Shown here piece by piece: positions 1 to 8,275 of a stretch of DNA of 49,009 bases. Below the pieces are notes generated by a model. It was given only the letters and a program-made list of their open reading frames with translations, did not search any database and was not told where the DNA came from. Each line of letters starts with the position of its first letter. Position 1 is the stretch's first letter. This DNA comes from an uncultured Lachnospiraceae bacterium (GTDB taxonomy: Bacteria; Bacillota; Clostridia; Lachnospirales; Lachnospiraceae), in assembly GCA_947574135.1 (NCBI GenBank), contig CANPIM010000023.1, forward strand, positions 1 through 49,009. The letters run 5' to 3'. Position numbers and translations under genes: made by a program.

Positions 1-933
1 GAGCAACTTGCTCTTAGACCCCATAAAGCGAGTGGGAGGATATGCTGCAACCTGATTGGGTAATGATTGTGGGAGCAACTTAATCAAAGTACGCTGCTTC
101 GGAGGAATCGTAACAATGACATCTTCGCCTTTTCGAGTGCTACCATTGCAGGAAATATGCCTTTTTGTCTGTATAACATCAATAGTAAATGGCGCATACA
201 ACTCATGTACCAAAGGATGGTTTGAGTTTGTTAAAACAACATGGCACCCCTTTTCGTGCAGGCGTATAACAGCTTTTGATAGTTCTACATGATCTTCTTC
301 ATAAAACTGCTCTTTTGTATAACGCTTGAAATCAGAATATTCAGAGATGGGCAAGTATGGAGGATCAAGGAAAACAAAATCCCCAGGCTGTGCATAGTGA
401 TCTAATACCAACAAATAGTCTCCGCACAAAATTTCTGCCTTCTTTAAAGCGACAGATGCAGCACGCAACCCTTCCTCATCACAAATCTTTGGGTTTTTGT
501 ATTTTCCATACGGAACATTAAATTTTCCTTGCTTATTCACTCTGTACAAGCCATTAAAACAAGTCCTATTTAAGAAAATTGTTCGTGCTGCCGCTTCTTC
601 CTTTGGCAATAAGGTCCATTCTTGACTGCGGACAGCATAAAACATTTCAGATGTATTCTCGTATTGCTTTAGACGTTTAATAACCGCTTCTACATTGTCT
701 GCAATTTGCCGATACATATTTATCAGTTCTGGATTACTATCTGATATATTTGATTTTTCCGTTTGGAGAGAAAAGAACTTTGCGCCGCCACAAAAAAACG
801 GCTCTATATACCGTCCATAGGAAGCTGGTACTTTGGGCAACAAATCGCCTAACATTTGAGTCTTACCACCAGCCCATTTCAAAATGGGCTTTGCTTGGAC
901 CTGAATTGCTTTTCTAACTGCTTGTTCTGTCAA
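1..933 (-). CDS. D12-class adenine-N6 DNA methyltransferase, 3' part cut by the window edge
   Basis: Reading leftward from a TTG at 933, a frame stays open for 311 codons to the window edge. The sequence shows the D12/Dam layout: WAGGK at residues 20-24 and an FFCGGA loop at 46-51 for S-adenosylmethionine binding, an NRTCFNGLYRVN block near 122-133, and the catalytic DPPY at 190-193. It should methylate adenine at a specific site, probably as the protective half of a restriction-modification system. The TTG start is chosen because AAAGGAGG lies 8 bases upstream and no ATG fits. At residues 301-311 the frame reads TRFMGSKSKLL, which resembles the beginning of a second D12 domain, as in M.FokI-type fusions; this is inference because the rest is outside the window. 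The AT-rich base use differs from the chromosomal genes beyond 2097 and suggests transfer. Confidence 0.88.
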   Translation of the reverse strand, partial: MTEQAVRKAIQVQAKPILKWAGGKTQMLGDLLPKVPASYGRYIEPFFCGGAKFFSLQTEKSNISDSNPELINMYRQIADNVEAVIKRLKQYENTSEMFYAVRSQEWTLLPKEEAAARTIFLNRTCFNGLYRVNKQGKFNVPYGKYKNPKICDEEGLRAASVALKKAEILCGDYLLVLDHYAQPGDFVFLDPPYLPISEYSDFKRYTKEQFYEEDHVELSKAVIRLHEKGCHVVLTNSNHPLVHELYAPFTIDVIQTKRHISCNGSTRKGEDVIVTIPPKQRTLIKLLPQSLPNQVAAYPPTRFMGSKSKLL

Positions 934-947
934 TGCACTCGCCTCCT

Positions 948-1160
948 TTAGTTGGATTTTTCCGGAACTAACTCCACAATATCACCAATATCACATTGAA
1001 GAGCAGTACATATTTTAACCAACACATCAGTCGTAACATTTTCGTTTTTACCCAACTTAGCCATAGAAGCGTGGCTGATTCCTGCTGCTGCACATAAGTC
1101 TTTCTTTTTCATATCTTTATCAATTAACAATTTCCAAAGTTTCTTGTAACTAACAGCCAT
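948..1160 (-). CDS. small Xre/Cro-type helix-turn-helix regulator
   Basis: This 70-residue protein is almost entirely one Cro/C1 helix-turn-helix domain (KKKDLCAAAGISHASMAKLG, about residues 19-38), followed by a short tail. The ATG at 1160 is preferred over a GTG at 1169 because GAGG lies 8 bases upstream of the ATG. It sits directly upstream of the methyltransferase, 14 bases away on the same strand, so the two are probably one transcript. Small Xre proteins next to methyltransferases often act as controller proteins that time restriction-modification expression; that role is inferred from context. A good sigma-A promoter and inverted repeats lie just upstream. Confidence 0.85.
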   Translation of the reverse strand: MAVSYKKLWKLLIDKDMKKKDLCAAAGISHASMAKLGKNENVTTDVLVKICTALQCDIGDIVELVPEKSN

Positions 1161-1191
1161 CTTCCACACCTCGGCAACAAGTTGTTTGTTT

Positions 1192-1215
1192 CAGTACTGC
1201 TGAACAGAATTCAGC
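1192..1215. promoter_or_regulatory. inverted repeats in the Xre leader, possible operator
   Basis: CAGTACTG (1192-1199) is a perfect palindrome, and the arms GCTGAA (1199-1204) and TTCAGC (1210-1215) form an adjoining 6-bp inverted repeat with a 5-base centre. They lie just downstream of the predicted start of transcription, where a controller protein would repress its own operon. The operator role is inferred. Confidence 0.4.
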
Positions 1216-1234
1216 GTTCGCTTATTTGAAAGCC

Positions 1235-1263
1235 ATTATAGCATATTTTGATTTATGTTTCAA
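1235..1263 (-). promoter_or_regulatory. sigma-A promoter for the Xre-methyltransferase operon
   Basis: On the minus strand a TTGAAA -35 box (1263-1258) and a perfect TATAAT -10 box (1240-1235) are separated by exactly 17 bases. It points at the Xre gene starting at 1160. Confidence 0.75.
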
Positions 1264-1316
1264 TAGCACCTAATGTAAAAATACACTTCTAAAGTTTTAA
1301 GCGATTCGTGGTATAG

Positions 1317-1565
1317 TCAGTTATTCAAGTGCTTATAATTGGTGACCTCTTTTAGATACTTCTGCGGCTCACCGTTCAAAACCAGTTCGGCATAGGCCAG
1401 CGGGTCGTTATAGATGAGCCAGTCCAGCTCTGACCGCTGGTACATACTGTTTGCCACCTCGTTCTCCACGGCGGTGCAGTCTATGGAGAGCAGCGTCCCA
1501 TCATCCAGGCGCAGCTCCACGCAGGCGGTGTCCATGTTGAACTCACAGGACAAAATCTTTCTCAT
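1317..1565 (-). CDS. DUF6061-like small protein, function unknown
   Basis: This gives an 82-residue acidic protein starting MRKILSCEFNMDTACVELRL. It resembles, from memory, the short DUF6061 proteins common on Clostridia mobile elements, for which no function is known. The ATG at 1565 is chosen over an upstream extension because the extension would read through an unrelated opposite-strand segment; the ribosome site is weak (GGGTAA). It has no cysteine motif, membrane span or signal peptide. Its GC content is clearly higher than that of the methyltransferase region, so the element appears to be a mosaic. Confidence 0.55.
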   Translation of the reverse strand: MRKILSCEFNMDTACVELRLDDGTLLSIDCTAVENEVANSMYQRSELDWLIYNDPLAYAELVLNGEPQKYLKEVTNYKHLNN

Positions 1566-1899
1566 AGTCGTTACCCAGATACTGGATGTCTCTCCCCATG
1601 CCCTCTCCGTCCCGGACATAGACTCCTATGTAGGGCTCATGCACACCCTGTTTACCCTGGAGGATAACTACGGGCTCAAGATCAGCGAGACGGATGGAGA
1701 AGTCTGCTTGAAGGTTGATGTGCGGAAGAGCAAGGACGCTGCTCGGTTGCATGAGATGCTTTGCTCCTGGCAACAGGCCGCTGCTATGCTGGAGACGGGT
1801 GAAATCTCCAAAGAGGCTTACGACAAGTGGCGCTACCATTACCCGGAGTTTGATAAGGCTCACCCCTATGTGAAGGTGCCGCCCCAGGACCTCTTTTGA
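1566..1899 (+). pseudogene. C-terminal fragment of an unrecognised protein
   Basis: From about 1566 the plus strand encodes about 110 residues with a natural-looking composition (for example LFTLEDNYGLKISETDGEV and then KWRYHYPEFD near the end) before a stop at 1897-1899. The only in-frame start lies further upstream at 1414, inside sequence that is antisense to the DUF6061-like gene, so no convincing 5' end exists. I read it as the tail of a gene whose front was lost when mobile DNA was rearranged. The family is not recognised. A genuine short gene with an unusual start remains possible. Confidence 0.4.
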
Positions 1900-1957
1900 C
1901 CCGCTCACTTGTAGGCCACGGGAAAGGCCGTTTGTTGCACAAAATAATAATAAAAAG

Positions 1958-2003
1958 AAAAAGAGAGCTAACTGACTAATCAAAATCAGTTAGCTCTCTT
2001 TTT
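1958..2003. terminator. strong bidirectional terminator hairpin
   Basis: An 18-bp perfect inverted repeat (1958-1975 and 1986-2003) has a 10-base loop and A/T tracts on both sides, so it can stop transcription from either side. It marks the boundary between the element cargo and the guaA end. Confidence 0.85.
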
Positions 2004-2020
2004 ATGAATAATGAAAAAAT

Positions 2021-2120
2021 GTTGCCAAATCGTTGCCACAAAGGGCCTTAACCCCTCAAAAACCCAGTCATATCAGGCTTTTCCGGGCCTCCGAAATCAT
2101 TCCCACTCAATCGTCCCCGG
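2021..2120. other. candidate element end and attachment site at the guaA 3' end
   Basis: Two GTTGCCA copies (2021-2027 and 2032-2038) with an 11-base period resemble arm-type integrase sites. They are followed by about 60 bases of non-coding sequence and then the last codons of guaA (2097-2120). The 3' end of guaA is a known insertion site for genomic islands and integrative elements in Firmicutes. No integrase and no second copy of the guaA end are in the window, so the site is inferred. Confidence 0.4.
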
Positions 2121-3641
2121 CGGCTTAGAAGTCAGATCAAACATCACCCGATTGACCCCTTTCACCTCATTGATAATCCTGCTAGTCACCTTAAACAGCA
2201 CCTCATAGGGAATCTGGGCGCACTCTGCCGTCATAAAGTCGCTGGTATTCACTGCCCGCAGGGCCACCGCATAATCATAGGTCCTGAAATCCCCCATGAC
2301 TCCTACGGAGCGCATATTGGTAAGGCCCGCAAAGTACTGGCCCAGGTCTCTGTCCAGTCCGGCTTTTGACAATTCCTCCCGGTAGATGTAATCTGCATCC
2401 TGCACCATGCGCACCTTTTCTTCAGTTACCTCGCCTACAATGCGCACGCCCAGGCCCGGGCCCGGGAAGGGTTGCCGGTAGACCAGGTTTTGGGGAATTC
2501 CAAGCTCCAGTCCGGCTTTGCGCACCTCATCCTTGAAGAGCATACGCAGGGGCTCGATGATTTCCTTAAAGTCCACCACGCCGGGAAGACCGCCCACATT
2601 GTGATGGGATTTGATCACTGCGGATTTGCCTAGGCCGGACTCGATCACGTCCGGATAAATGGTTCCCTGAACCAGAAAGTCCACGGCTCCTATCTTTTTG
2701 GCTTCCTCCTCAAAAATGCGGATAAATTCTTCCCCGATGATTTTGCGCTTCTCCTCTGGGTCTGTGACGCCCTTCAGCTTGTTGTAATACCGCTGCTGGG
2801 CATTGACCCGGATAAAATTCAGCTCATAGTCGCCTTGGGGGCCGAAGACGGCTTCCACCTCGTCGCCCTCGTTTTTTCGCAGCAGGCCATGATCCACAAA
2901 CACACAGGTAAGCTGTTTTCCCACAGCCCGGGACAACAGCACAGCCGCCACCGAGGAGTCCACACCGCCGGAAAGGGCGCAAAGCACCCGTCCCTGTCCT
3001 ACCCGCTGCCGGATCTGGGCTATGGTTTCCTCTACAAAGGCGCCCATCTGCCAGTCACCCCGACAGCCGCAGACCTTATAGACAAAGCTTTGCAACATCT
3101 TTTGTCCTTCCTTGGTGTGCATGACCTCTGGATGAAACTGGGTCGCATAGAGTCCCCGCTGCGGACATTCCATAGCTGCCACTGGGCAGTGAGCAGTATG
3201 GGCTGTAATGCGGAAACCCTCTGGCACCCTGGCAATGTAATCCGTGTGGCTCATCCACACTACCGTGGAGTTGTCTTCGATCTGCTGAAATAAGGCGGAG
3301 GACTTGTCCAACTCCGTTTCTGTATGCCCATACTCGCTGACAGGAGCGCTTTTAACCTCTCCCCCCAGGGTGTATGCCATGACCTGGGATCCGTAGCAGA
3401 TTCCCAGAATGGGAATTCCCAGCTCAAAGATCTCCTTCTCATAATGAGGGGATGCCTCATCATAGACACTATTGGGGCCGCCTGTAAAAATAATTCCTTT
3501 GGGATTTATTTCCCGGATCCTGGCAAGACTTACCGTGTAGGGGTAGACTTCGCAGTAAACGTTGCATTCCCTCACTCGTCTGGCAATCAGCTGATTGTAC
3601 TGTCCGCCAAAATCCAACACCATAATCATTTCTCTGTTCAT
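2097..3641 (-). CDS. guaA: GMP synthase (glutamine-hydrolysing)
   Basis: This 514-residue cytoplasmic enzyme converts XMP, ATP and glutamine to GMP, the last step of guanine nucleotide synthesis. The N-terminal class I glutamine amidotransferase has its catalytic cysteine at 82 (GICYGSQ) and His170/Glu172 (TQFHPEV). The ATP-pyrophosphatase domain carries the P-loop SGGVDSS at 224-230. The C-terminal dimerisation domain ends in the usual TIEWE. The start has GAGGAGG a few bases upstream. Length and domain order are normal for the family. A promoter at 3967-3995 gives a leader of about 320 bases filled with repeats, which is unusual. The left neighbour is foreign-looking DNA set against the stop codon. 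Confidence 0.98.
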   Translation of the reverse strand: MNREMIMVLDFGGQYNQLIARRVRECNVYCEVYPYTVSLARIREINPKGIIFTGGPNSVYDEASPHYEKEIFELGIPILGICYGSQVMAYTLGGEVKSAPVSEYGHTETELDKSSALFQQIEDNSTVVWMSHTDYIARVPEGFRITAHTAHCPVAAMECPQRGLYATQFHPEVMHTKEGQKMLQSFVYKVCGCRGDWQMGAFVEETIAQIRQRVGQGRVLCALSGGVDSSVAAVLLSRAVGKQLTCVFVDHGLLRKNEGDEVEAVFGPQGDYELNFIRVNAQQRYYNKLKGVTDPEEKRKIIGEEFIRIFEEEAKKIGAVDFLVQGTIYPDVIESGLGKSAVIKSHHNVGGLPGVVDFKEIIEPLRMLFKDEVRKAGLELGIPQNLVYRQPFPGPGLGVRIVGEVTEEKVRMVQDADYIYREELSKAGLDRDLGQYFAGLTNMRSVGVMGDFRTYDYAVALRAVNTSDFMTAECAQIPYEVLFKVTSRIINEVKGVNRVMFDLTSKPPGTIEWE

Positions 3642-3710
3642 GAGCTATTCCTCCTCATGTATCGTTCTGCACAATTCTCCTGAGTTCTTTTTCCTATTCT
3701 GGATGATATT

Positions 3711-3908
3711 ATCTGCTTTCCTCTCTACTCTACGGGCGTCTCTTTCCTATTTCTGCTAATGCCATCCGCTTTCCTATCCATTTTTCGAGGCTCTCTTTCC
3801 TCATTCTTAATGAAGCCATCTGCTTTCCTCTCTACTCTCAAGAGTTCTCTTTCCTATTCCTACTGATGCCGTCCGCTTTCCTCTCTACTCTACGTGTTTC
3901 TCTCCGCC
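3711..3908. repeat. 53-54-bp imperfect tandem repeats in the guaA leader
   Basis: Units at 3711-3763, 3764-3817, 3818-3870 and a partial one at 3871-3908 share the core CTTTCCTCTCTACTCT and a CTCTTTCCTATTC block. A weaker partial copy lies at 3681-3710. On the guaA strand the units are purine-rich (GAGAGGAAAGC, AGGAAAGAG). No coding frame runs through them. Confidence 0.85.
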
Positions 3909-3966
3909 GACTTTTTACAAATACTCCTGGGCTTTTGGCTGTGTTCGGATAAACATATGATTTTCT

Positions 3967-3995
3967 ATTATATCCAAGGTCCGATTCGCTGGCAA
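3967..3995 (-). promoter_or_regulatory. guaA promoter
   Basis: On the minus strand TTGCCA (3995-3990) and a perfect TATAAT (3972-3967) are separated by 17 bases. Transcription would start near 3960, giving guaA a leader of about 320 bases. An inverted repeat, AAGGTCC at 3976-3982 with GGACCTT at 4009-4015, overlaps the spacer and could be an operator. Confidence 0.65.
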
Positions 3996-4057
3996 GCCCC
4001 AAAATATAGGACCTTCCCAACAATTCAGCCGATCTGTTGTTTGTCCCATCGGTTAGA

Positions 4058-5389
4058 TCAGAATTCGATCTCCTGCCATTTTCCCCTGTGGTAGCGGATC
4101 TGGAACAGTATTGCCCGGAACAGCCAGTCTATCGTCATTGCCACCCAGATTCCAAACACGCCCCACTTCAGGTTTTCTCCCAGCAAAAAGCTGAAGCCGA
4201 TGCGGAAGATCCACATGGACAGCAGACTGATGACCAGGGTCATCTTTACGTCTCCGGCTGCCCGCAGGGCATTGGGCAGGCCGAAGGCTATATTCCAGAT
4301 AGTCATGCAGCCCACGGCGTGATAGATCAGAAGTTTTGTTGTCAGCGCCCCGGTCCCGGCAGACAGATGATAGGCCCGCACAATGAGAGGGCAGGTGAAT
4401 ATAACCAGGATATTCACGGCCCACATGCCTATGTACATGTATTTCATCAGCTGCCTGGTGTAGTATTTCGCCTCGTCGTAGCGCTTGGCCCCGGCGCACT
4501 GGGAGACCACGGTCACAATGGCGTATCCGATAGCCGCTCCTGGAATGACCTGAAAGGATGCAATACTGTTTGCCACTGCATTTGCTGCGATGGCCGCAGT
4601 GCCGAAGCTGGCAACCAGACTTAACACCAGGATTTTTCCCAGCTGGAATACGCTGTTCTCCAATCCATTGGGGATCCCGATGAAACAGATTTTGCGAATC
4701 ATATCCCTGTGAAAGCGCAGCTGAATCTTCAGAGGAAGATGAATCTCCAGATTCTGATTCCGGAGCAGGGCCACCACAATCCCTGCCGCCAGCATCCGGG
4801 ACACTAGGGTAGGAATGGCAGCGCCTTCCACTCCCCTGCCAAAGCCATAGATCAGGATGGCATTTCCCGCAATATTGACCCCATTCATAATCAGGGAAAC
4901 CTTCATGGAGGTCTTGGCGTCGCTCATAGCCCGAAATATTGCTGCGCCTCCGTTATATATGGCAATGAAGGGAATGGACAGGGCTGTAATCAATAGATAA
5001 ATCCGGGCATCCTCCATGACCTCCGGCTCAATCTGTCCAAACACATGGTTCAGAATCCATGTATGTCCGGCCAGCACCAGCACCATAATCCCCAGGGAAA
5101 CCGCTCCGGAAAACAGCATAAGCTGCTCTGACGCTTCTGAGGCCCGCTCTGGCTGTCCTCCCCCCAGGCAATGTCCGGCCACTACAGCCCCGCCTGTGGC
5201 CAGGGCTGTAAAAATATTAATCAGCAGAATATTAATGGTATCCACCAATGAAACGCCGGACACGGCTGCCTCCCCCACCCGGGAGATCATAATCGTGTCC
5301 GCCATGCCCACGGCAACCAAAAGCACCTGCTCAATCATCAGCGGCAGGATCAGTTTCTTTAAATCCTGTTTTGAAAACATCTTTTCCAT
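4058..5389 (-). CDS. MATE family multidrug/cation antiporter
   Basis: This 443-residue membrane protein has about twelve hydrophobic spans in two similar halves and begins after a short basic cytoplasmic stretch (MEKMFSKQDLKK). MATE proteins export drugs or metabolites in exchange for sodium or protons; the substrate cannot be read from the sequence. The half-repeats are visible as PLMIEQVLLVAVGMADTIM near the N-terminus and a similar pattern (ICFIGIPNGLENS) in the middle. The ribosome site is weak (AAGG). It is transcribed toward guaA, with no strong terminator between them other than the guaA promoter region. A second, only distantly similar MATE gene lies at 31577-32947. Confidence 0.9.
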   Translation of the reverse strand: MEKMFSKQDLKKLILPLMIEQVLLVAVGMADTIMISRVGEAAVSGVSLVDTINILLINIFTALATGGAVVAGHCLGGGQPERASEASEQLMLFSGAVSLGIMVLVLAGHTWILNHVFGQIEPEVMEDARIYLLITALSIPFIAIYNGGAAIFRAMSDAKTSMKVSLIMNGVNIAGNAILIYGFGRGVEGAAIPTLVSRMLAAGIVVALLRNQNLEIHLPLKIQLRFHRDMIRKICFIGIPNGLENSVFQLGKILVLSLVASFGTAAIAANAVANSIASFQVIPGAAIGYAIVTVVSQCAGAKRYDEAKYYTRQLMKYMYIGMWAVNILVIFTCPLIVRAYHLSAGTGALTTKLLIYHAVGCMTIWNIAFGLPNALRAAGDVKMTLVISLLSMWIFRIGFSFLLGENLKWGVFGIWVAMTIDWLFRAILFQIRYHRGKWQEIEF

Positions 5390-5473
5390 GATTCATTCGT
5401 ACCTTATTTTGTATTCCTTGTAGCTCCGCCCCTCTATTCTAGTCATTTTCAGGCAAATGTCAATGCCTTTTTT

Positions 5474-5731
5474 TCAGTTCGTCTTCTGATGCAGATATTT
5501 CTCCTTGGTGGCAAGCCCTCCGCGGATATGACGTTCTGATTTATTTACATCCAGCACCTTCCGCGCTTCCGACGCAAGATGCGGATTAATATAGAGCAGA
5601 CGCTCCGCCACGTCCTTATGTACCGTGCTTTTGCTGATCCCAAACTGTCTCGCCGTCTGACGCACCGTGGCATTGTTGTTGATGATATAATTGGCAATTT
5701 CCACGGCCCGTTCCTCGATATACTCCTTCAA
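5474..5731 (-). CDS. spoIIID: stage III sporulation regulator SpoIIID
   Basis: This is an 85-residue DNA-binding protein of the mother cell that activates and represses sigma-E and sigma-K genes during sporulation. The match to the family is clear along its length: the helix-turn-helix (TVRQTARQFGISKSTVHKDV) and the basic C-terminal motif with RHIRGGLATKEKY. The start is TTG at 5731, supported by GAGG 6-7 bases upstream and by alignment of the first residues with the Bacillus protein. On the minus strand upstream, AATAAG and CATAAGAT about 14 bases apart resemble a sigma-E promoter, which would fit mother-cell expression, but this is weak. The gene shows the organism can sporulate. Confidence 0.95.
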   Translation of the reverse strand: MKEYIEERAVEIANYIINNNATVRQTARQFGISKSTVHKDVAERLLYINPHLASEARKVLDVNKSERHIRGGLATKEKYLHQKTN

Positions 5732-5871
5732 AAGAAACCTCTTCGAATACTTTTTTACATCTTATGCAGGTGCGGCAACGCTTATTCCTTGTCTCCGGAA
5801 CAAGGCGGAAAACTTCCCTTCAGCGCGTAACTACCGGAAAAATCGCTGATAAAATTTATCTCTTCCTTCTA

Positions 5872-5900
5872 TTTACACACACCCGAGTTCATGCTATGAT
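5872..5900 (+). promoter_or_regulatory. promoter of the flavodiiron gene
   Basis: TTTACA (5872-5877) and TATGAT (5895-5900) have a 17-base spacing, upstream of the AGGAGG site and start codon at 5958. Confidence 0.6.
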
Positions 5901-5957
5901 AAGGCGGTACCGTCACCTTTTTGGCGGCCACAGTATTTTTTAGGAGGAACTGTAAGT

Positions 5958-7121
5958 ATGAAAGACAACAAGATCACAGATTCGATTCTTTACATCGGCG
6001 TGAATGACAAGACCATCGATCTGTTTGAAAGCCAATATGTGGTGCCAAACGGCGTTTCCTATAATTCTTATTTGATTATGGATGAAAAAATCGCTCTCAT
6101 GGACACCGTGGATGCCCGGGCATCAAAGGAATGGTTTGCCAATCTGGAGCAGGCCCTTGGAGGCAGAACTCCCGATTATCTGGTCATCTCCCATCTGGAG
6201 CCGGATCATGCTGCCAATATCCAGAAAGCCGCGGAGAAATATCCGGACATGGTGCTGGTGGGCAATTCCAAGACCTTTTCCATGATGCCCCAATTCTTTA
6301 CCCTGGATGTGACTGACCGCACGGTAGTGGTCAAGGAGGGAGATTCCCTGGAGCTTGGAAGCCACAAGCTTTCCTTTTATATGGCTCCCATGGTGCACTG
6401 GCCGGAGGTTATGGTCTCCTATGAATCCTCGGAAAAGGTGCTCTTTTCCGCTGACGGCTTTGGAAAATTCGGGGCTCTGGACGCTGACGAGGACTGGCTC
6501 TGCGAGGCGCGCCGCTACTATATCAACATCGTAGGAAAATACGGCTCCCAGGTTCAGGCTCTGCTGAAAAAGGCCGCTGGCCTGGATATCGCTGTGATCT
6601 GTCCCCTTCACGGCCCCGTTCTTAGGGAGAATCTGGGTTATTATCTGGAGAAATACCATCTCTGGAGCAGCTATACGCCGGAGGATCAGGGAATCCTTAT
6701 TGCCTGCGCTTCCATTCACGGAAATACAAAAGCCGCTGCCCAGAAGCTGGTCAAGCTTCTGGAGGAAAAAGGCGCTCCTAAGGTGGTATTTGCCGATCTG
6801 ACCCGGGAAGATATGGCAGAAGCCGTGGAGGATGCTTTCCGCTACGACCGCCTGGTAGTGGCCTGCAGTACCTATGACGCCGGCCTGTTCCCCTGCATGG
6901 AGGATTTTCTGGCCCATTTAAAGGCCAAAAACTTCCAGAAGCGCACCGTGGGCATTATAGAAAACGGCTCCTGGGCCCCCATGGCAGGCAAGCATATGCG
7001 TACTGCCTTTGAGAGTATGAAAGATATTACCTTGTTGGATCCCCTGGTAACCATTAAATCCACCCTAAACGCCGCCTCCCAGGAACAGCTGGAACAGCTG
7101 GCCCAGGAGCTGCTGAAGTGA
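5958..7121 (+). CDS. fprA: flavodiiron protein (FprA-type oxygen/NO reductase)
   Basis: This 387-residue cytoplasmic protein reduces O2 to water or NO to N2O and protects anaerobes from oxidative or nitrosative stress. The N-terminal metallo-beta-lactamase-like domain has the di-iron ligands His79, Glu81, Asp83 and His84 (HLEPDHA), His147, Asp166 and His218. The C-terminal flavodoxin domain begins near residue 245 with the FMN-phosphate loop SIHGNTK. It has no fused rubredoxin, so an external rubredoxin is the probable electron donor. It has its own promoter at 5872-5900 and a terminator after the stop, and looks monocistronic. Confidence 0.95.
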   Translation: MKDNKITDSILYIGVNDKTIDLFESQYVVPNGVSYNSYLIMDEKIALMDTVDARASKEWFANLEQALGGRTPDYLVISHLEPDHAANIQKAAEKYPDMVLVGNSKTFSMMPQFFTLDVTDRTVVVKEGDSLELGSHKLSFYMAPMVHWPEVMVSYESSEKVLFSADGFGKFGALDADEDWLCEARRYYINIVGKYGSQVQALLKKAAGLDIAVICPLHGPVLRENLGYYLEKYHLWSSYTPEDQGILIACASIHGNTKAAAQKLVKLLEEKGAPKVVFADLTREDMAEAVEDAFRYDRLVVACSTYDAGLFPCMEDFLAHLKAKNFQKRTVGIIENGSWAPMAGKHMRTAFESMKDITLLDPLVTIKSTLNAASQEQLEQLAQELLK

Positions 7122-7129
7122 GAATCGAA

Positions 7130-7169
7130 AACGGCATGGTCCCATACGCAGGCCATGCCGTTTCTTTTT
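7130..7169. terminator. terminator between fprA and the lysR gene
   Basis: A 10-bp perfect stem (AACGGCATGG at 7130-7139 with CCATGCCGTT at 7153-7162) is followed by a T-rich run. It serves fprA and may also stop the convergent regulator. Confidence 0.85.
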
Positions 7170-7178
7170 CATTCTTTT

Positions 7179-8135
7179 TTACCGAAGAACTTCCGGATAC
7201 TCGCTGACAGCTTTTCCAAAATACTCATAGACATGCCGCAAAAATTTCTTTTCCGACAGGTTTAACGGTTCTCCTACCCGCTTAAGCCATAGAAGTTCAT
7301 TTTCCCTCAGCGCGTCTGTATCCTCAATCTCCACCTGCAGGGTCTGAATCCGCGGATCCTTAAAACATCCCAGTGTCCATTTGGAAACAAAGGCCAGGGC
7401 ATCTGTCCCCAACAAAAATTGTTCACAGGCGCTCACCGTATTGAAAAATACGATCTTTCTGGTATTATAATGGTTTCCATGGATATCGAAATACAGACTC
7501 TCCCTCGCCTGCGCCTCCATATCCAATCCCACATGCGGACTCTTCTCAGCTTCTGTAATACTGATCTTTGTCCGGCCATAAAAAGGCGATTTCGGTCCAA
7601 TACAGGCATAGCAGCAAGCTTCCGATACAATCACATGAATATCCAGACGTTTTGCTTCTTTATGCCACAAAAATGTTTTTGCATCCGCATGATTGCGTAC
7701 CAACAATCCCAGATTTACCCCTCCGCTCAGCACCAGCCTAGCCACTTCGTTCCGGTCTGTCTCCACTATATTATAGTGAATATTTTTCCCTTCGTCCTCC
7801 CCATACATCCGCAGCGCCATATCATAAATAAAATCCAACTGCTGCGTAGCCAAAAACAAGCTAGAGGACTGTATCCTTTGGGTTCTGATAAAATTTCGTT
7901 CCAGAGCCTGAGTCGCGGTCAAAACACCTCTAACATAATGCACGAAACTTTTCCCCTCCCCGGTCAACTCTACTCCCCGGGATTTCCGAATCAGCAGCTG
8001 GGCTCCGTATTCCTGCTCCAGTTGATGAATGGCTTTGCTCAGACTGGGCTGGCTGATGTACAGTTCCTGTGATGCCTGAGTGATGGAACCGCACTCCACA
8101 ACTTTCATTAAATACTCCAACTGCTTCACCTGCAT
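7179..8135 (-). CDS. LysR family transcriptional regulator
   Basis: This 318-residue protein has the LysR N-terminal winged helix-turn-helix (GSITQASQELYISQPSLSKA, residues 17-36) and a C-terminal substrate-binding-like domain that senses a co-inducer. The effector is unknown. It has a strong promoter of its own at 8247-8275. LysR genes normally control a divergent neighbour, but the region to the right has only an orphan promoter and a decayed aldo/keto reductase on the same strand as lysR. The original target gene may therefore have been lost. Confidence 0.93.
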   Translation of the reverse strand: MQVKQLEYLMKVVECGSITQASQELYISQPSLSKAIHQLEQEYGAQLLIRKSRGVELTGEGKSFVHYVRGVLTATQALERNFIRTQRIQSSSLFLATQQLDFIYDMALRMYGEDEGKNIHYNIVETDRNEVARLVLSGGVNLGLLVRNHADAKTFLWHKEAKRLDIHVIVSEACCYACIGPKSPFYGRTKISITEAEKSPHVGLDMEAQARESLYFDIHGNHYNTRKIVFFNTVSACEQFLLGTDALAFVSKWTLGCFKDPRIQTLQVEIEDTDALRENELLWLKRVGEPLNLSEKKFLRHVYEYFGKAVSEYPEVLR

Positions 8136-8246
8136 GCTTGTTTTCCCCCTTTCCCATGCAGCAAATTCACATATATAAAGTCATCTCTCAACAGCTATAA
8201 ATCATATGCTCCACAGCAACGAAGGCAAAAACAATACCTTATCTTC

Positions 8247-8275
8247 ACTATAGTAAAAAGTCTCGTTTCTGTCAA
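8247..8275 (-). promoter_or_regulatory. promoter of the lysR gene
   Basis: On the minus strand a perfect TTGACA (8275-8270) and TATAGT (8252-8247) are separated by 17 bases. The leader to the start at 8135 is about 105 bases. Confidence 0.75.

Noticed and set aside
2835..3293. Plus-strand frame of 152 codons inside guaA
   Set aside because: It lies wholly within guaA, whose catalytic motifs are intact on the other strand.
3641..4057. Purine riboswitch in the long guaA leader
   Set aside because: The conserved core (GATATGG, GTTTCTACC, CCGTAAA) is not present on the guaA strand; the leader is made of tandem repeats instead.
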